Assembly (NCBI GenBank): GCA_016794465.1
Contig: JAEUKA010000068.1
Span: 124,001-188,000 of the forward strand
Origin: Myxococcales bacterium
GTDB lineage: Bacteria; Myxococcota_A; Polyangia; Palsa-1104; JAEUJZ01
Length of the DNA: 64,000 nt
Direction of reading: 5' to 3'
The notes beneath the pieces were generated by a model. It saw nothing but the letters and a program-made list of their open reading frames with translations. It ran no database searches and had not been told where the DNA came from. Both the position numbers and the translations under genes were made by a program. Numbering within the stretch: the stretch's first letter is position 1; the number at the start of each line of letters is the position of its first letter. This document shows, one piece after another, positions 43,180-51,852 of this stretch.

Positions 43180-44679
43180 ATGCGAACTCGGCTTTCCCGC
43201 TCTCGGCGATTCCTTCCCATTTTGTGCTTGACTGGCCTCTGTTTAAGCTGCGGTGGCGACGGCACGATGGATGTTCCTCCCGACGACAACAAGCCCAAGG
43301 TCAACCCGTTTGAAGCCAAGCCCGAGTGCTCCGGCGACAAGGTGGACTTCAAAAAGGGCCAGCGCAGCCTGGTGGTGAGCAACCTGGAGATCGCAGCCTC
43401 GGGACAGGGCGTGGATCTCGACGGGGACGGCAAGGCTGACAACAAGCTCGGCGCCATCTCGTCGCTGGCCAACCCCGAGCTAGAGGGCACCTTCAAGGAA
43501 AAGCACGATGTCGTGATTCCGATGGAGTTCTTCGGCTCGACCTCGGGCGACTCGCAGTGCACCAAGTTCGCGATGTACCTGGGGCAGTACCTAAAAGACC
43601 GCGACAGCGACGGAAAAGACAACACCTGGGAGACGGAAGACAACGGCGTCGCCAAAGGGGACTGTAACGACTACGAAAAGACGGTGCGGCCCGGCGCCAG
43701 CGAGGTGGTCGGCAACCGCATGGACGACGACTGCGACGGACTGGCCGACAACCCGACGCAGAAGAAGCCCGCCGACGATGCCGCCGCCAAGATGGACTCG
43801 GATGGCGACGGGGTGACGATTGCCGAGGGCGACTGCGACGATCGAGCGACCTCGCCGATGATTCCGACCGACACCGGGATGGTGCCGCTGGCCAAGCTTC
43901 GTCACCCGGCCAAGATGGCGACGAGCGTTGCCGCCGGAGCCGAGCGCTGTGACGGAGTTGACTACAACTGCGACGGCATTCCCGACAATGCGCCGCAGTG
44001 CGATCCGTTTGGCGATGCCAACGTGACGCTGGCGGTGCAGAAGCTCTCTCTCGACGCGCAGAGCCAGCCGATCCTGTCGTTCAAAAATGGCACGGTGAAG
44101 GCCAACAAGCTGGCAGCCGGCCCGTCGGTGTTTCGCGTCGCGGTGCCGATCAAAGATCAGCAGCTGGAGCTGGAGCTGTCGGGCGCGCGCGTCGAGGGCA
44201 CCTTCCGCAACGTGGGCAACCTGACGTATCTCGACAACGCGGTGCTCGGTGGGGTGCTGCAAGCAATCAGCCTCGGGCGGCTCGACAAGCTGGAGGTCAA
44301 AGGCTTCCTGACGCCGCCGCAGTCGCTGTTCGACGCGGTGTTTGCCAACGGAGCGCTCGCCGAGGTGCTGCGCCTGAAGAAAGATGCCGCCGGTCACTAC
44401 CTGCCCGACATGGATGTCGACGGGGATGGCATCGAGACGTTCTGGGCCAGCGATCCCGAAAAGACCCCACCGCTCGTCGATGTTTGCAAAGATGGCGACG
44501 GCACCGTGATCAAGAACGGCGATACCAGCCAGCCCAACGACGATCCCAAGAAGCGCTGCGTGTTCGCCAAGGACAGCAAAGGCAACTACCGCTTCGTCGA
44601 CGGCATCTCGGCGGCGCTGAAGTTCAAGGCGGTTCCGGCCAAGCTCGGCGAAGTCGTTGATACGATGGTCGGCAAGTAA
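43180..44679 (+). CDS. Lipoprotein with MopE-like metal-binding motifs
   Basis: A 499-residue protein starting at ATG 43180 with GGAGG five bases upstream (a GTG at 43168 is in frame). The signal peptide has a lipobox CLSCGGD. The mature part has acidic calcium- or copper-type blocks: VDLDGDGKADN, GDCNDYEKTVRPGASEVVGNRMDDDCDGLAD (MopE-like motif), DSDGDGVTIAEGDCDDRA, DGVDYNCDGIPDN and DVDGDGIETFW. Cys-rich MopE-type repeats are found on many secreted proteins of myxobacteria. The function is unknown. It is followed 22 bases later by a small biotinyl-domain gene. Confidence 0.85.
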   Translation: MRTRLSRSRRFLPILCLTGLCLSCGGDGTMDVPPDDNKPKVNPFEAKPECSGDKVDFKKGQRSLVVSNLEIAASGQGVDLDGDGKADNKLGAISSLANPELEGTFKEKHDVVIPMEFFGSTSGDSQCTKFAMYLGQYLKDRDSDGKDNTWETEDNGVAKGDCNDYEKTVRPGASEVVGNRMDDDCDGLADNPTQKKPADDAAAKMDSDGDGVTIAEGDCDDRATSPMIPTDTGMVPLAKLRHPAKMATSVAAGAERCDGVDYNCDGIPDNAPQCDPFGDANVTLAVQKLSLDAQSQPILSFKNGTVKANKLAAGPSVFRVAVPIKDQQLELELSGARVEGTFRNVGNLTYLDNAVLGGVLQAISLGRLDKLEVKGFLTPPQSLFDAVFANGALAEVLRLKKDAAGHYLPDMDVDGDGIETFWASDPEKTPPLVDVCKDGDGTVIKNGDTSQPNDDPKKRCVFAKDSKGNYRFVDGISAALKFKAVPAKLGEVVDTMVGK

Positions 44680-44701
44680 CCCCGAGAGAGGCCCACACCC
44701 C

Positions 44702-44926
44702 ATGACCAAGCGATTACCCGTTAAGGCCCACATCACCGGCAACGTCTGGAAGATCACCGTCCAGGTCGGCAGCGTCGTGAGCGAAGGCGACACCGTCGTC
44801 ATCATGGAGTCGATGAAGATGGAGATGCCGGTCGAGTCGGAAGTCTCGGGCACCATCGTCGAGATCGTCGCCAAAGAAGGCAGCTCGGCCAAAGAAGGCG
44901 ACATCCTCCTCTTCATCCAGGAATAA
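44702..44926 (+). CDS. Free-standing biotinyl/lipoyl-attachment domain protein
   Basis: A 74-residue protein from the ATG at 44702 (the frame is open 45 bases upstream, inside the preceding gene). It is a single biotinyl domain with ESMKMEMPV, where Lys39 would carry biotin. The standard motif is EAMKM; the Ser is a common variation in biotinyl subunits of oxaloacetate decarboxylase-like and methylmalonyl-CoA decarboxylase enzymes. It is not fused to, or next to, a carboxylase catalytic gene in this window, so the enzyme it serves is unknown. The gene looks intact with AGAGAGG upstream. Confidence 0.85.
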   Translation: MTKRLPVKAHITGNVWKITVQVGSVVSEGDTVVIMESMKMEMPVESEVSGTIVEIVAKEGSSAKEGDILLFIQE

Positions 44927-44940
44927 GCAGCGCCCCGCTC

Positions 44941-45753
44941 GTGCCTCTGCCGGTCTTTCAGGCGGCCTGTGCCGTCATCATCGTGCTGACGCTGCTGGCG
45001 ATGGCGCGGCGCACTCCCGTGGGTGAGCTGCTCCGCGACTACCTGGCGCTGGCGGTGGCGGCGTATCTTGGCGAGCAGAGCTGCATCCGCCTCTATCACT
45101 TTTATGAGTACAGTCCGGCGTGGAGCCTGCGGCTGGTCGACGTGCCGCTGCTGGTGCCGCTGATCTGGCCGCTGGTGGTGATGTCGGCGCGCAGCGTGGG
45201 GCTGGCGGTCTTTGCGACGCCCCGCTCGCCGCTCGTCCGGGCGGGGATGGTCGGTGCGCTGGTCGCATTTGATGCCTCGCTGGTCGAAGTGGTGGCGGTG
45301 CGCGCGGGTCTGTGGTCGTGGGCCGAGCCGGGGCATCTGGGCGTGCCGGTGATTGGCATCCTCGGCTGGGGTTTCTTTGCGGGCGCGGCGGACTGGGTGC
45401 TGGGCAGTCGCTGGCGCTGGCGGCACCTGCTGTTGCCGCTGCTCGGGCCGCTTTTCACCCACGGACTGATCGTGGTGGCGTGGTGGGCGCTGTTTCGGCA
45501 CAGCCTGCGCGGCAGTCTGGGGCCAAGCTCGGTGGCGGTGATGCTGGGGATGGGGGTGCTGGCAGCGGTGCTGGTGCTTCGGGCCCGGCAACAAGGAGGC
45601 GTGATTCCGCTGGGAGTGGCGCTGCCCCGAGTGATTGCCGCAGCGCTGTTTGTGGCCCTGCTGCTGACAACGGCGCCGCTCGATCGGAGCTTGTGGCTGC
45701 ATACCCTGGCGGTGGCGCTGCCGTACCTGGCCGCGACCTCGCTGCGCGCGTAG
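44941..45753 (+). CDS. CruF-like carotenoid-biosynthesis membrane protein
   Basis: A 270-residue membrane protein starting at GTG 44941 with about seven helices. Motifs GEQSCIRLYHFYEYSPAW, DVPLLVPLIWPLVV, FDASLVEVVAVRAGLWSWAEPGHLGVPVIGILGWGFFAG match the layout of CruF/bisanhydrobacterioruberin hydratase-type proteins (Caroten_synth family), which hydrate carotenoid end groups. The assignment is by motif recall only. It is convergent with a UbiA prenyltransferase, the two stop codons only three bases apart. The pairing of such genes fits carotenoid or related isoprenoid metabolism. Confidence 0.75.
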   Translation: MPLPVFQAACAVIIVLTLLAMARRTPVGELLRDYLALAVAAYLGEQSCIRLYHFYEYSPAWSLRLVDVPLLVPLIWPLVVMSARSVGLAVFATPRSPLVRAGMVGALVAFDASLVEVVAVRAGLWSWAEPGHLGVPVIGILGWGFFAGAADWVLGSRWRWRHLLLPLLGPLFTHGLIVVAWWALFRHSLRGSLGPSSVAVMLGMGVLAAVLVLRARQQGGVIPLGVALPRVIAAALFVALLLTTAPLDRSLWLHTLAVALPYLAATSLRA

Positions 45754-45756
45754 CGG

Positions 45757-46659
45757 TTAGCGCAGGAAGATGTTGGCGGGCAGTCCGGCGTGCTGCCACA
45801 GCGCGGTGCCAACCAGAAACAGCAACAGCTGCGCACTGCCCAGGTGGGTGAGCCACAGACAGTCCTGGCTGGTCAGACCTCGAGCGAGGCGCGGGCGATA
45901 GAACCCAAACTGACTCAGCGGCGCGACCGCCATCAGCAGCTCGCGGACGCCCAGGTGCCCCAGCCACACGCCCAGCAGCAGCATCGCCACCGAGCCCAGC
46001 AGCAGCCCCGCCATGATCCGCTGCGCCACTTGCGGTCCATGTACGACCGGGTAGGTAGGCACGTGCAGCAGCCGGTCGCCTTCGAGATCGCGAAAGTCGT
46101 ACAGGATCTCGTAGGTCGTCTCGAACAGCACAAAGAACCCCGCCAGCAGCGCAAGCGCCGGCAGCGACATCAGCCGATGACCCGCCGTCACCATCGGATA
46201 GGCAAAGCAGGTCAGCACAAACAGCACCGACGAGCCGAAGTTCTTGAAAAAGTACAGCTCCTTCAGCCGCGACAGCCCCGCCGGAGTCGGCACAATCCGG
46301 TAGTTGTAGGCGAGGCCGACGAGCTGCACCGCCGCTCGCCACGGCGTTAGCTGCGGCCAGACAAAGTGCGTGGTCACAAACGAGCCGATGAGCAGCGCCC
46401 ACGACAGCGCGGTCAGCAGCCCCTTTTGCGCCGCCACTTGGGCCGTGCCGGGAACTTGGTTGTGGGTGTCCTCGGCGACATCGGTGATGCGGTTCTGCAG
46501 GTTGATGAGAAACCAGTCGAGCCCGACCAAAAGCGCCAGCCCCAAAAGGTAGCGACCCGACATCAGCCAGCCAAAGGTCACCGTCGCCGCCATCGCCACC
46601 AGCACGATGTGATAGCGCGCAATCCACAGCCAGTCCGAGAGCCCGTTACGTCCTGCCAT
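45757..46659 (-). CDS. UbiA-family prenyltransferase
   Basis: A 300-residue membrane protein starting at ATG 46659 (a much longer frame upstream is only the antiparallel shadow of the neighbour gene). Nine or so helices. Two Asp-rich motifs coordinate Mg-prenyl diphosphate: NRITDVAEDTHN (residues of about 56-67) and YDFRDLEGDRLLHVPT. The second motif is complete; the first is a looser N-x3-D-x3-D. UbiA enzymes transfer prenyl chains to quinone, haem, chlorophyll, carotenoid or lipid precursors. The convergent CruF-like gene suggests carotenoid elongation, but quinone synthesis cannot be excluded. Confidence 0.85.
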   Translation of the reverse strand: MAGRNGLSDWLWIARYHIVLVAMAATVTFGWLMSGRYLLGLALLVGLDWFLINLQNRITDVAEDTHNQVPGTAQVAAQKGLLTALSWALLIGSFVTTHFVWPQLTPWRAAVQLVGLAYNYRIVPTPAGLSRLKELYFFKNFGSSVLFVLTCFAYPMVTAGHRLMSLPALALLAGFFVLFETTYEILYDFRDLEGDRLLHVPTYPVVHGPQVAQRIMAGLLLGSVAMLLLGVWLGHLGVRELLMAVAPLSQFGFYRPRLARGLTSQDCLWLTHLGSAQLLLFLVGTALWQHAGLPANIFLR

Positions 46660-46739
46660 CTGCCGGGTTTTACCGCACTGCCACCGGGAACGCGATGGGG
46701 CGGAGAGGTCCCGGGATTTTCGGGTGATTGGCCTGTCGG

Positions 46740-48599
46740 CTAGTTGACCTTTTCGAGGATGGCGCCGTTGCCGCCGACGGCGAATAGGCTGGTGGCGGTG
46801 CCCCACAGGCCAAACAGGAAGGTCGAGCTGCCGCTGTCCTCGGCGGTCCAGGTGGTGCCGCTGGAGTGAAGGGCGGTGCCGATCTGGCCGACGACGTAGA
46901 TGCTGCTGGGACTCTGGGCAAGCACTCGGCCAAGCGCGACGGTGGTGCCCGAGCTCTGCGGGCTCCACTTGCTGCCATCGAAGCGGAGGATCGTTCCCGC
47001 GTCGCCAACGGCGTAGACGTTGCTGGGGCCGGTGCCGTGGACGCTGCGTAGCTTGACGGTGGTGCCGCTCGACTGCGGAGCCCAGCTTGTGCCGTTGTAA
47101 AACAAGATGACGCCGGCCTCCCCGACCGCCCAGACGTGAGTGGAGTCGGCGGCGTAGACGCTGTCTAGCTCGGAGGTGACACCGCTCGCTTGTGGGGTCC
47201 AGCTTACGCCGCTGCCGAGTCGCAAGATCGTTCCCGCATCGCCGACCACCCAGGTGCTTCCGGCATCGAATCCGTGGACGCTGCGCAGGTTGGCGCCGGT
47301 GCCGCTCGCGACGGGGGCCCAGCTTATGCCATCGAAGCGGACGATCGAGCCGGCGACTCCGACGGCCCAGGCGCTCTGCGGGCTGCTGGCGTAGATGCCG
47401 TACAAGGTGCGGGTGGTGCCGCTCGGCTGGACGGTGATGCCGGTCGCGGAGTAGCGCAGCACCGTACCCGCGTCCCCGACGGCCCAGAAGTCCTGCGCAG
47501 CGGTTCCAAACGCGCTGTACAGGTTGGTGGTGTTGCCCTGGGTCAGCGCGGTGAAGCTGCCGCCGCCGCTTGGGCCCCGCGTCACCGAGCCGGCATCGCT
47601 GCCGACGACCACCTCGCTGCCGAAGCCGTGGATGCCGTGCCAGCTGGTGGTGGAGCCGCTCGCTTGCGTCGTCCAGGTGCTGCCATCGAAGCGGACGATC
47701 GTGCCGACGATTCCCACCGCAAAGACGCTGCTCGGGCCAGCCGCGTAGGCGCCGTAGAAGCGGTTGAGCGTGCCCGAGGTCTGGGGGCTCCACGCCGTGC
47801 CGTCGAAGCGAACAATGGTGCCCACGTCGCCGACTGCAAAGACGTTGCTCGTGCTGCTGCCGGTTACGCCGAGCAAGGTGCGGGTGGTGTTGCTCGCTTG
47901 GGGGGCCCAGCTGCCGCCGCTGTAACGCACGATCACGCCCGCCGACCCGACCGCCCACGCGGTGCTGGCATCGGCTGCCCACACTGCCGAGAGCGTCGTG
48001 CTGGTGCCGCTCGGCTGCTGCGACCAGCTTGTGCCGTTCCACCTAAGGACCAGGCCGCCTGCGCCGACCGCCCACAGGTTGCTGGCAGCGGTGCCATGGA
48101 TGCCGTTTAAGAGGAAGGTGGTGCCGCTCGGCTGCTGCGACCAGCTGCCGCCGCTATTGCGCAAGATGAGCCCGTTGCCACCGACGACCCACAGGTCCTG
48201 GGCGCTCGGGCCCCAGACGGCGTTGAGGAGTCCCTGCGTGCCACTTACTTCCTGGGTCCAGCGCCCGGCGGAGTAGCGCATGATGGTGCCGCGATCCCCG
48301 ACGGTGACGATCTCGCCGCTGCTGCCGACGTAGACACCGTTTATGCCGTTTCCCTGGGGCAGCGGATTGCGGAAGCAGTAGCGGTCTTTGCTGCAGCTGA
48401 CGCCGGCTGGCCCACCCAGGTCGGGCGGTGGCGCGGCATCGACCGGCGCGGCGTCCGGCAGCGGCATGGCGGCATCGAGCGGCGACTCCATCACCGGGTC
48501 TTTTTGACAGCCCGATCCACCGAGAATCAGCACCGTCAGCCAGGTCATCGCCGACCGACTCTGCCACAGCGGACGCAGTACGCGCGGAGTGCATTCCAT
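46740..48599 (-). CDS. Lipoprotein with 14 tandem propeller-like repeats
   Basis: A 619-residue protein. The signal peptide ends in a lipobox ILGGSGC near residue 31, then an acidic Pro/Ala/Asp-rich linker. From about residue 85 to the end are about 14 repeats of close to 39 residues of the form L..V.G.S.S.VWAVGDAGTI-RFDG-SW-PQ-SGTT. Repeats are very alike, indicating recent expansion. This blade pattern is like BNR/photosystem-stability or WD-type beta-propellers, most consistent with two seven-bladed propellers. Proteins of this type are secreted surface binding scaffolds. The function is unknown. It is one of the most internally repetitive genes in the window. Confidence 0.88.
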   Translation of the reverse strand: MECTPRVLRPLWQSRSAMTWLTVLILGGSGCQKDPVMESPLDAAMPLPDAAPVDAAPPPDLGGPAGVSCSKDRYCFRNPLPQGNGINGVYVGSSGEIVTVGDRGTIMRYSAGRWTQEVSGTQGLLNAVWGPSAQDLWVVGGNGLILRNSGGSWSQQPSGTTFLLNGIHGTAASNLWAVGAGGLVLRWNGTSWSQQPSGTSTTLSAVWAADASTAWAVGSAGVIVRYSGGSWAPQASNTTRTLLGVTGSSTSNVFAVGDVGTIVRFDGTAWSPQTSGTLNRFYGAYAAGPSSVFAVGIVGTIVRFDGSTWTTQASGSTTSWHGIHGFGSEVVVGSDAGSVTRGPSGGGSFTALTQGNTTNLYSAFGTAAQDFWAVGDAGTVLRYSATGITVQPSGTTRTLYGIYASSPQSAWAVGVAGSIVRFDGISWAPVASGTGANLRSVHGFDAGSTWVVGDAGTILRLGSGVSWTPQASGVTSELDSVYAADSTHVWAVGEAGVILFYNGTSWAPQSSGTTVKLRSVHGTGPSNVYAVGDAGTILRFDGSKWSPQSSGTTVALGRVLAQSPSSIYVVGQIGTALHSSGTTWTAEDSGSSTFLFGLWGTATSLFAVGGNGAILEKVN

Positions 48600-48663
48600 C
48601 TGCTCAGCTTATCGCAGTGGCCGGCGCAGGGGATGGAGCTGTAGCTGCCTCGGCGCACTGGCG

Positions 48664-48747
48664 TGGGAGTGCAAGGGACGAGAGTTGGGGTGCAAGGGAC
48701 CGGACTGGGAATGCAAGGGACCGGACTGGGAATGCAAGGGACGCGGG
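48664..48747. repeat. 21-bp tandem repeat, four copies
   Basis: Four adjacent 21-bp units (48664, 48685, 48706, 48727), the last two nearly identical (TGGGAATGCAAGGGACCGGAC). It lies in the 154-bp gap between two minus-strand genes. The fourth copy ends six bases before the 3' end of the hypothetical gene. A possible minisatellite expansion; no protein-binding motif was recognised. Confidence 0.85.
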
Positions 48748-48753
48748 GTGAGG

Positions 48754-49425
48754 TCAGGCTTTGGCGGGCTGGATCTCGAACAGGGACAGCTCGCACTCGC
48801 CGCCGAACTCCAGCTTCAGCAGCAGCGGCCACTCCGGATGATCCAGCACCCACAGATCGACCGGCGAAAAGTCCGTCTCCCGATCATCTTGCGCATGCAG
48901 CACCGGCACGTGGACCGGCTGCTCGTGGATGCGCACCGTCGTCTGCGCCGACCCCACCAGCTTGACCGAGAACGAGCCGGAATAGACCGCAAGAAGCACC
49001 GACTCCCCCGCCTTGAGCCGGCGCAGACAGTCACGGCTGAGCAGAAACGGCGGGCTGTGCGTCGCGGTGGCAAGCTGCCGATCCTGCATCTCCGTGTCGC
49101 CCGCCACTGCGGAGTACTGCGACAGAAACACCACGCCGGACCCGTGCGCAAGCGCCGCCTGGGAACAGCGAATCGTCGCGCGGGCCGGCGGATCGGGATA
49201 CGACAGCACCATCCCGCCCGCTTCCGACAGCTCGTCCATGCGCAGCTCGTACAGGTCACTCGCGTCATAGTCCGAGGTCCAGACCGCAAACACCGCCCCC
49301 GGCTTCACCAGCGCCGCCAGGTCCGTCCCCGCTCTCGCCACCCCCCCCGGAGCACTGGCATGCTCCGCCGCTCCTTTCTTCTGTCTCCCCTGCACACGCG
49401 GCAGCTTGCTCGAACCAGACGCCAT
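48754..49425 (-). CDS. Hypothetical protein divergent from the metallophosphoesterase gene
   Basis: A 223-residue soluble protein starting at ATG 49425 with GGAGG ten bases upstream. It has no signal peptide or membrane helix. There is a short basic N-terminus (KLPRVQGRQKKGAAEH). The core includes AVFAVWTSDYDASDLYELRMDELSEAG, RATIRCSQAALAHGSGVVFLS and ESVLLAVYSGSFSVKLVGSA, a beta-rich pattern. The family is not recognised. It is divergent from a metallophosphoesterase protein across 117 bp, so a shared regulatory region is likely and a functional link is possible. Confidence 0.72.
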   Translation of the reverse strand: MASGSSKLPRVQGRQKKGAAEHASAPGGVARAGTDLAALVKPGAVFAVWTSDYDASDLYELRMDELSEAGGMVLSYPDPPARATIRCSQAALAHGSGVVFLSQYSAVAGDTEMQDRQLATATHSPPFLLSRDCLRRLKAGESVLLAVYSGSFSVKLVGSAQTTVRIHEQPVHVPVLHAQDDRETDFSPVDLWVLDHPEWPLLLKLEFGGECELSLFEIQPAKA

Positions 49426-49542
49426 ACCCAAAGAGCCTCCCACCCCGTCCATACCACAATCGGGCCCTGCGAGGCGGCAGTGGCAAACGGGGCAAGTGTC
49501 CGAAAGTCAGCGTATGCTTCGCGTAACGGCAAGGAGGTCAGC

Positions 49543-51831
49543 TTGGGACTTGGTCAGTACGTGTTTCCGCGCATGGCGGTCCACATCGCTTCTGGACGGA
49601 CCGTTCCCGTGGAGCGGCTGCGCGCGCACTGCCTGTGGTATCCAGCGGTCAGTCTCGATGGGCGCGAGGTGTCGGGGCACGTCCTGTACTTCTCGCAGGC
49701 GCTCGAAGATGCGCTCGGGGTGGTGCTCGGGCTGCACGCGACCTGGGACTGGAATCCTGCCGCCGAGGTCGAGAACGGCGAGGAAGACATCACCTTTCGG
49801 CTGGCCGCTCCGGTGCGGGCCTCGCTGCATGCCACGGTGTCGCAGCTGATCAAAGCGATCGTCAATCACACCGCCCAGACGCTGCCGCCGAGTCGTCGCA
49901 AGCAGCTTGTTGCCATCGCGGCGCTGCCGCAGGAGAAGGTGCTGACGGCGCTGGAGGAGTACCTAGCGCAGAACAAACTACATGTGCTGGTACCTCTCTA
50001 CATTGGGAACTTGTATCAGCTGTTTACCGATGCGACCGAGGCGCTGCTGCCGGTGTCGCCGTTCTCGCTGCGCCGGACGCCGCGCCTGTGCTTTGTGCTG
50101 CTGTCGACCGATAGCCTGACTGACAAGCGCACCAGTCCGTGGCTGCGGCAGGCCTCGGAGCTGATGGCGCTGCCAGTGAGCATCGTCTTTACCCCGCAGG
50201 TGGCCGAGTTTCTGGATGCGCTGCCGCCGCTGCGGATGGTGCGCTCGGACCCGCAGCTTGAGAGTGAGCTGTTGTGGACGCTCCACGAGCTGACCGGCGG
50301 CTGGCCTGACCTGTGTGATCGCTTTTTCGAGATGCTGGCGCAGCTGCCCGACCTGGAGGCGCTGCGGCACAAGCTGTGGGACTTGGCGCAGCTTCTGCGG
50401 GCGGCGGAGCGGGATCTGGAGGCGAGTCAGCGACTGCTCGACCAGGCGTTTGCGGGGCGCAGTGATCTGCCGGATCTGATGATGCCGGGGCAGAGCTCGC
50501 CGGCGATGGCTCCGCTGTCGGCGTCGATGCTGGCCGGCTTTGGATCAAGTCCACTTTTGCCCGGCGGGTATGAGGGGCTGTGGTCGCTGCTCGGGCAGCC
50601 GGTGCCGTTTACTTGGGAAGAGCACGGGCGGGCGTATCTCGACGGGCTGGTCAGCTGGGAGCGCAAGCTGGCGGTGCCGCGCAGTCGAGCGATCGAGCTG
50701 TGTCTGCGTCGTCGCTTCGAGGCCCTGGCGAGTCGCTCGTCGGGGGCGCATGCAGCGGTGGCTCAGCCTGCGGACGGGCACCATCGGCTGGAGGCGCCAC
50801 GACTCGACTCGGCAACGGTGGGCGCGCACCCGGGACCGACGACGATTCGCTGGCTCCATGTCTCGGACTTTCACTTTTCCGACAAACACCAGACGCAGGG
50901 CGCGGGGATCGTGCTGGAGTCGCTGCTCAACACCATCGACGACATGCGCCGGGCGGGGCGAGGGCTCGACTGCATCTTTGTGACCGGCGACATCGCGCAG
51001 AGCGGCAGCGACAGCGAATATCGGCTGGCCGAGGAGTATCTGCTGCGGCTGTGTGAGCACAGCGGCGTGCCGACTCAGAATGTGATCATGGTGCCGGGCA
51101 ATCACGACGTGCTGCGCTCTCGCGGGCTTGGGCTTACGCGCACCCTCACCAGCCACGACGAGTCGATGTACTTTTTTGCCCCGCAGGCCGAGCGCTGGCA
51201 CCTGAAAAAATTCGACGCCTTCGTGCAGTTCTACAACCGCTTTTACAAGGCCGGTCACTTCGGCAAAGAGCCGCCGCGTCAAGCCGATCCGCGCCTGCCG
51301 ACAGCCGCTGCCGAGATCCTGCGCATTCGCAACCTTGATGTTGGACTGGTTCCGCTCAACACCGCGTGGTTTGCCCAGGCCGATGATGACAGTGGCAAGC
51401 TGTTCGTCGGAGAGCCGCTGTTGCGGGCCGCACTCTCGCAGGTGCAGAAGGCGCGGCTGCGGATTGCGCTCATGCACCACCCGGTGTCCGATCTGTCCGA
51501 GGTCGAGCGCCGTCCCATCGAGCAGCTGCTCCAGGAACACTGTCACTTTGTGCTGCGCGGCCACCTGCATGAAAACGAAGCGCAGTGGGTGTCGAGTCCG
51601 TATCGCCAGACGCTGGTGATGGCCGCCGGAGCCGCCTATCAAGGCCGCGTCATCTATCAAAATCGGGCGATGCTGTGCGAGGTCGAGGTCGATGCGCCCG
51701 GCAAGATTGCGCGCATTCGGCCGTATCCGATCCGCTACGAGCTGACCGGACACGATCGGTGGACGCTCGACACCAGCGTCTTCCCGAAGAGCTATCCCAC
51801 GTACCTGGAGTCGCTGAGCCTGAACTTGTGA
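49543..51831 (+). CDS. Metallophosphoesterase with a large unknown N-terminal domain
   Basis: 762 residues from a TTG at 49543, preceded by AAGGAGG five bases upstream (AAGGAGG ends at 49537). The C-terminal third (about residue 435 on) is a calcineurin-like phosphoesterase: WLHVSDFHFSD, FVTGDIAQSG, VMVPGNHDVLRSRG-type GNHD motif, ALMHHPVSDLSE and RGHLHENEAQW. The N-terminal part (about 430 residues) has no P-loop but ends in ELTGGWPDLCDRFFEMLAQL, a lid-like helix pattern recalling ATPase or STAND sensor domains. The combination suggests a stress-sensing effector. Whether it acts on nucleotides, nucleic acids or proteins is unknown. Confidence 0.85.
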   Translation: MGLGQYVFPRMAVHIASGRTVPVERLRAHCLWYPAVSLDGREVSGHVLYFSQALEDALGVVLGLHATWDWNPAAEVENGEEDITFRLAAPVRASLHATVSQLIKAIVNHTAQTLPPSRRKQLVAIAALPQEKVLTALEEYLAQNKLHVLVPLYIGNLYQLFTDATEALLPVSPFSLRRTPRLCFVLLSTDSLTDKRTSPWLRQASELMALPVSIVFTPQVAEFLDALPPLRMVRSDPQLESELLWTLHELTGGWPDLCDRFFEMLAQLPDLEALRHKLWDLAQLLRAAERDLEASQRLLDQAFAGRSDLPDLMMPGQSSPAMAPLSASMLAGFGSSPLLPGGYEGLWSLLGQPVPFTWEEHGRAYLDGLVSWERKLAVPRSRAIELCLRRRFEALASRSSGAHAAVAQPADGHHRLEAPRLDSATVGAHPGPTTIRWLHVSDFHFSDKHQTQGAGIVLESLLNTIDDMRRAGRGLDCIFVTGDIAQSGSDSEYRLAEEYLLRLCEHSGVPTQNVIMVPGNHDVLRSRGLGLTRTLTSHDESMYFFAPQAERWHLKKFDAFVQFYNRFYKAGHFGKEPPRQADPRLPTAAAEILRIRNLDVGLVPLNTAWFAQADDDSGKLFVGEPLLRAALSQVQKARLRIALMHHPVSDLSEVERRPIEQLLQEHCHFVLRGHLHENEAQWVSSPYRQTLVMAAGAAYQGRVIYQNRAMLCEVEVDAPGKIARIRPYPIRYELTGHDRWTLDTSVFPKSYPTYLESLSLNL

Positions 51832-51852
51832 CGGCGCGCGGGAAGCAGTCCG

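Noticed and set aside
43591..45702. 703-residue minus-strand gene
   Set aside because: It spans three well-supported plus-strand genes and has a shadow composition of Arg, His and Gln.
45757..48042. 761-residue fused protein
   Set aside because: The upstream part is an out-of-frame shadow of the repeat lipoprotein; the UbiA gene starts at 46659.
48589..49542. N-terminal extension of the metallophosphoesterase
   Set aside because: It is the antiparallel shadow of the divergent hypothetical gene, and a strong ribosome-binding site precedes the TTG at 49543.
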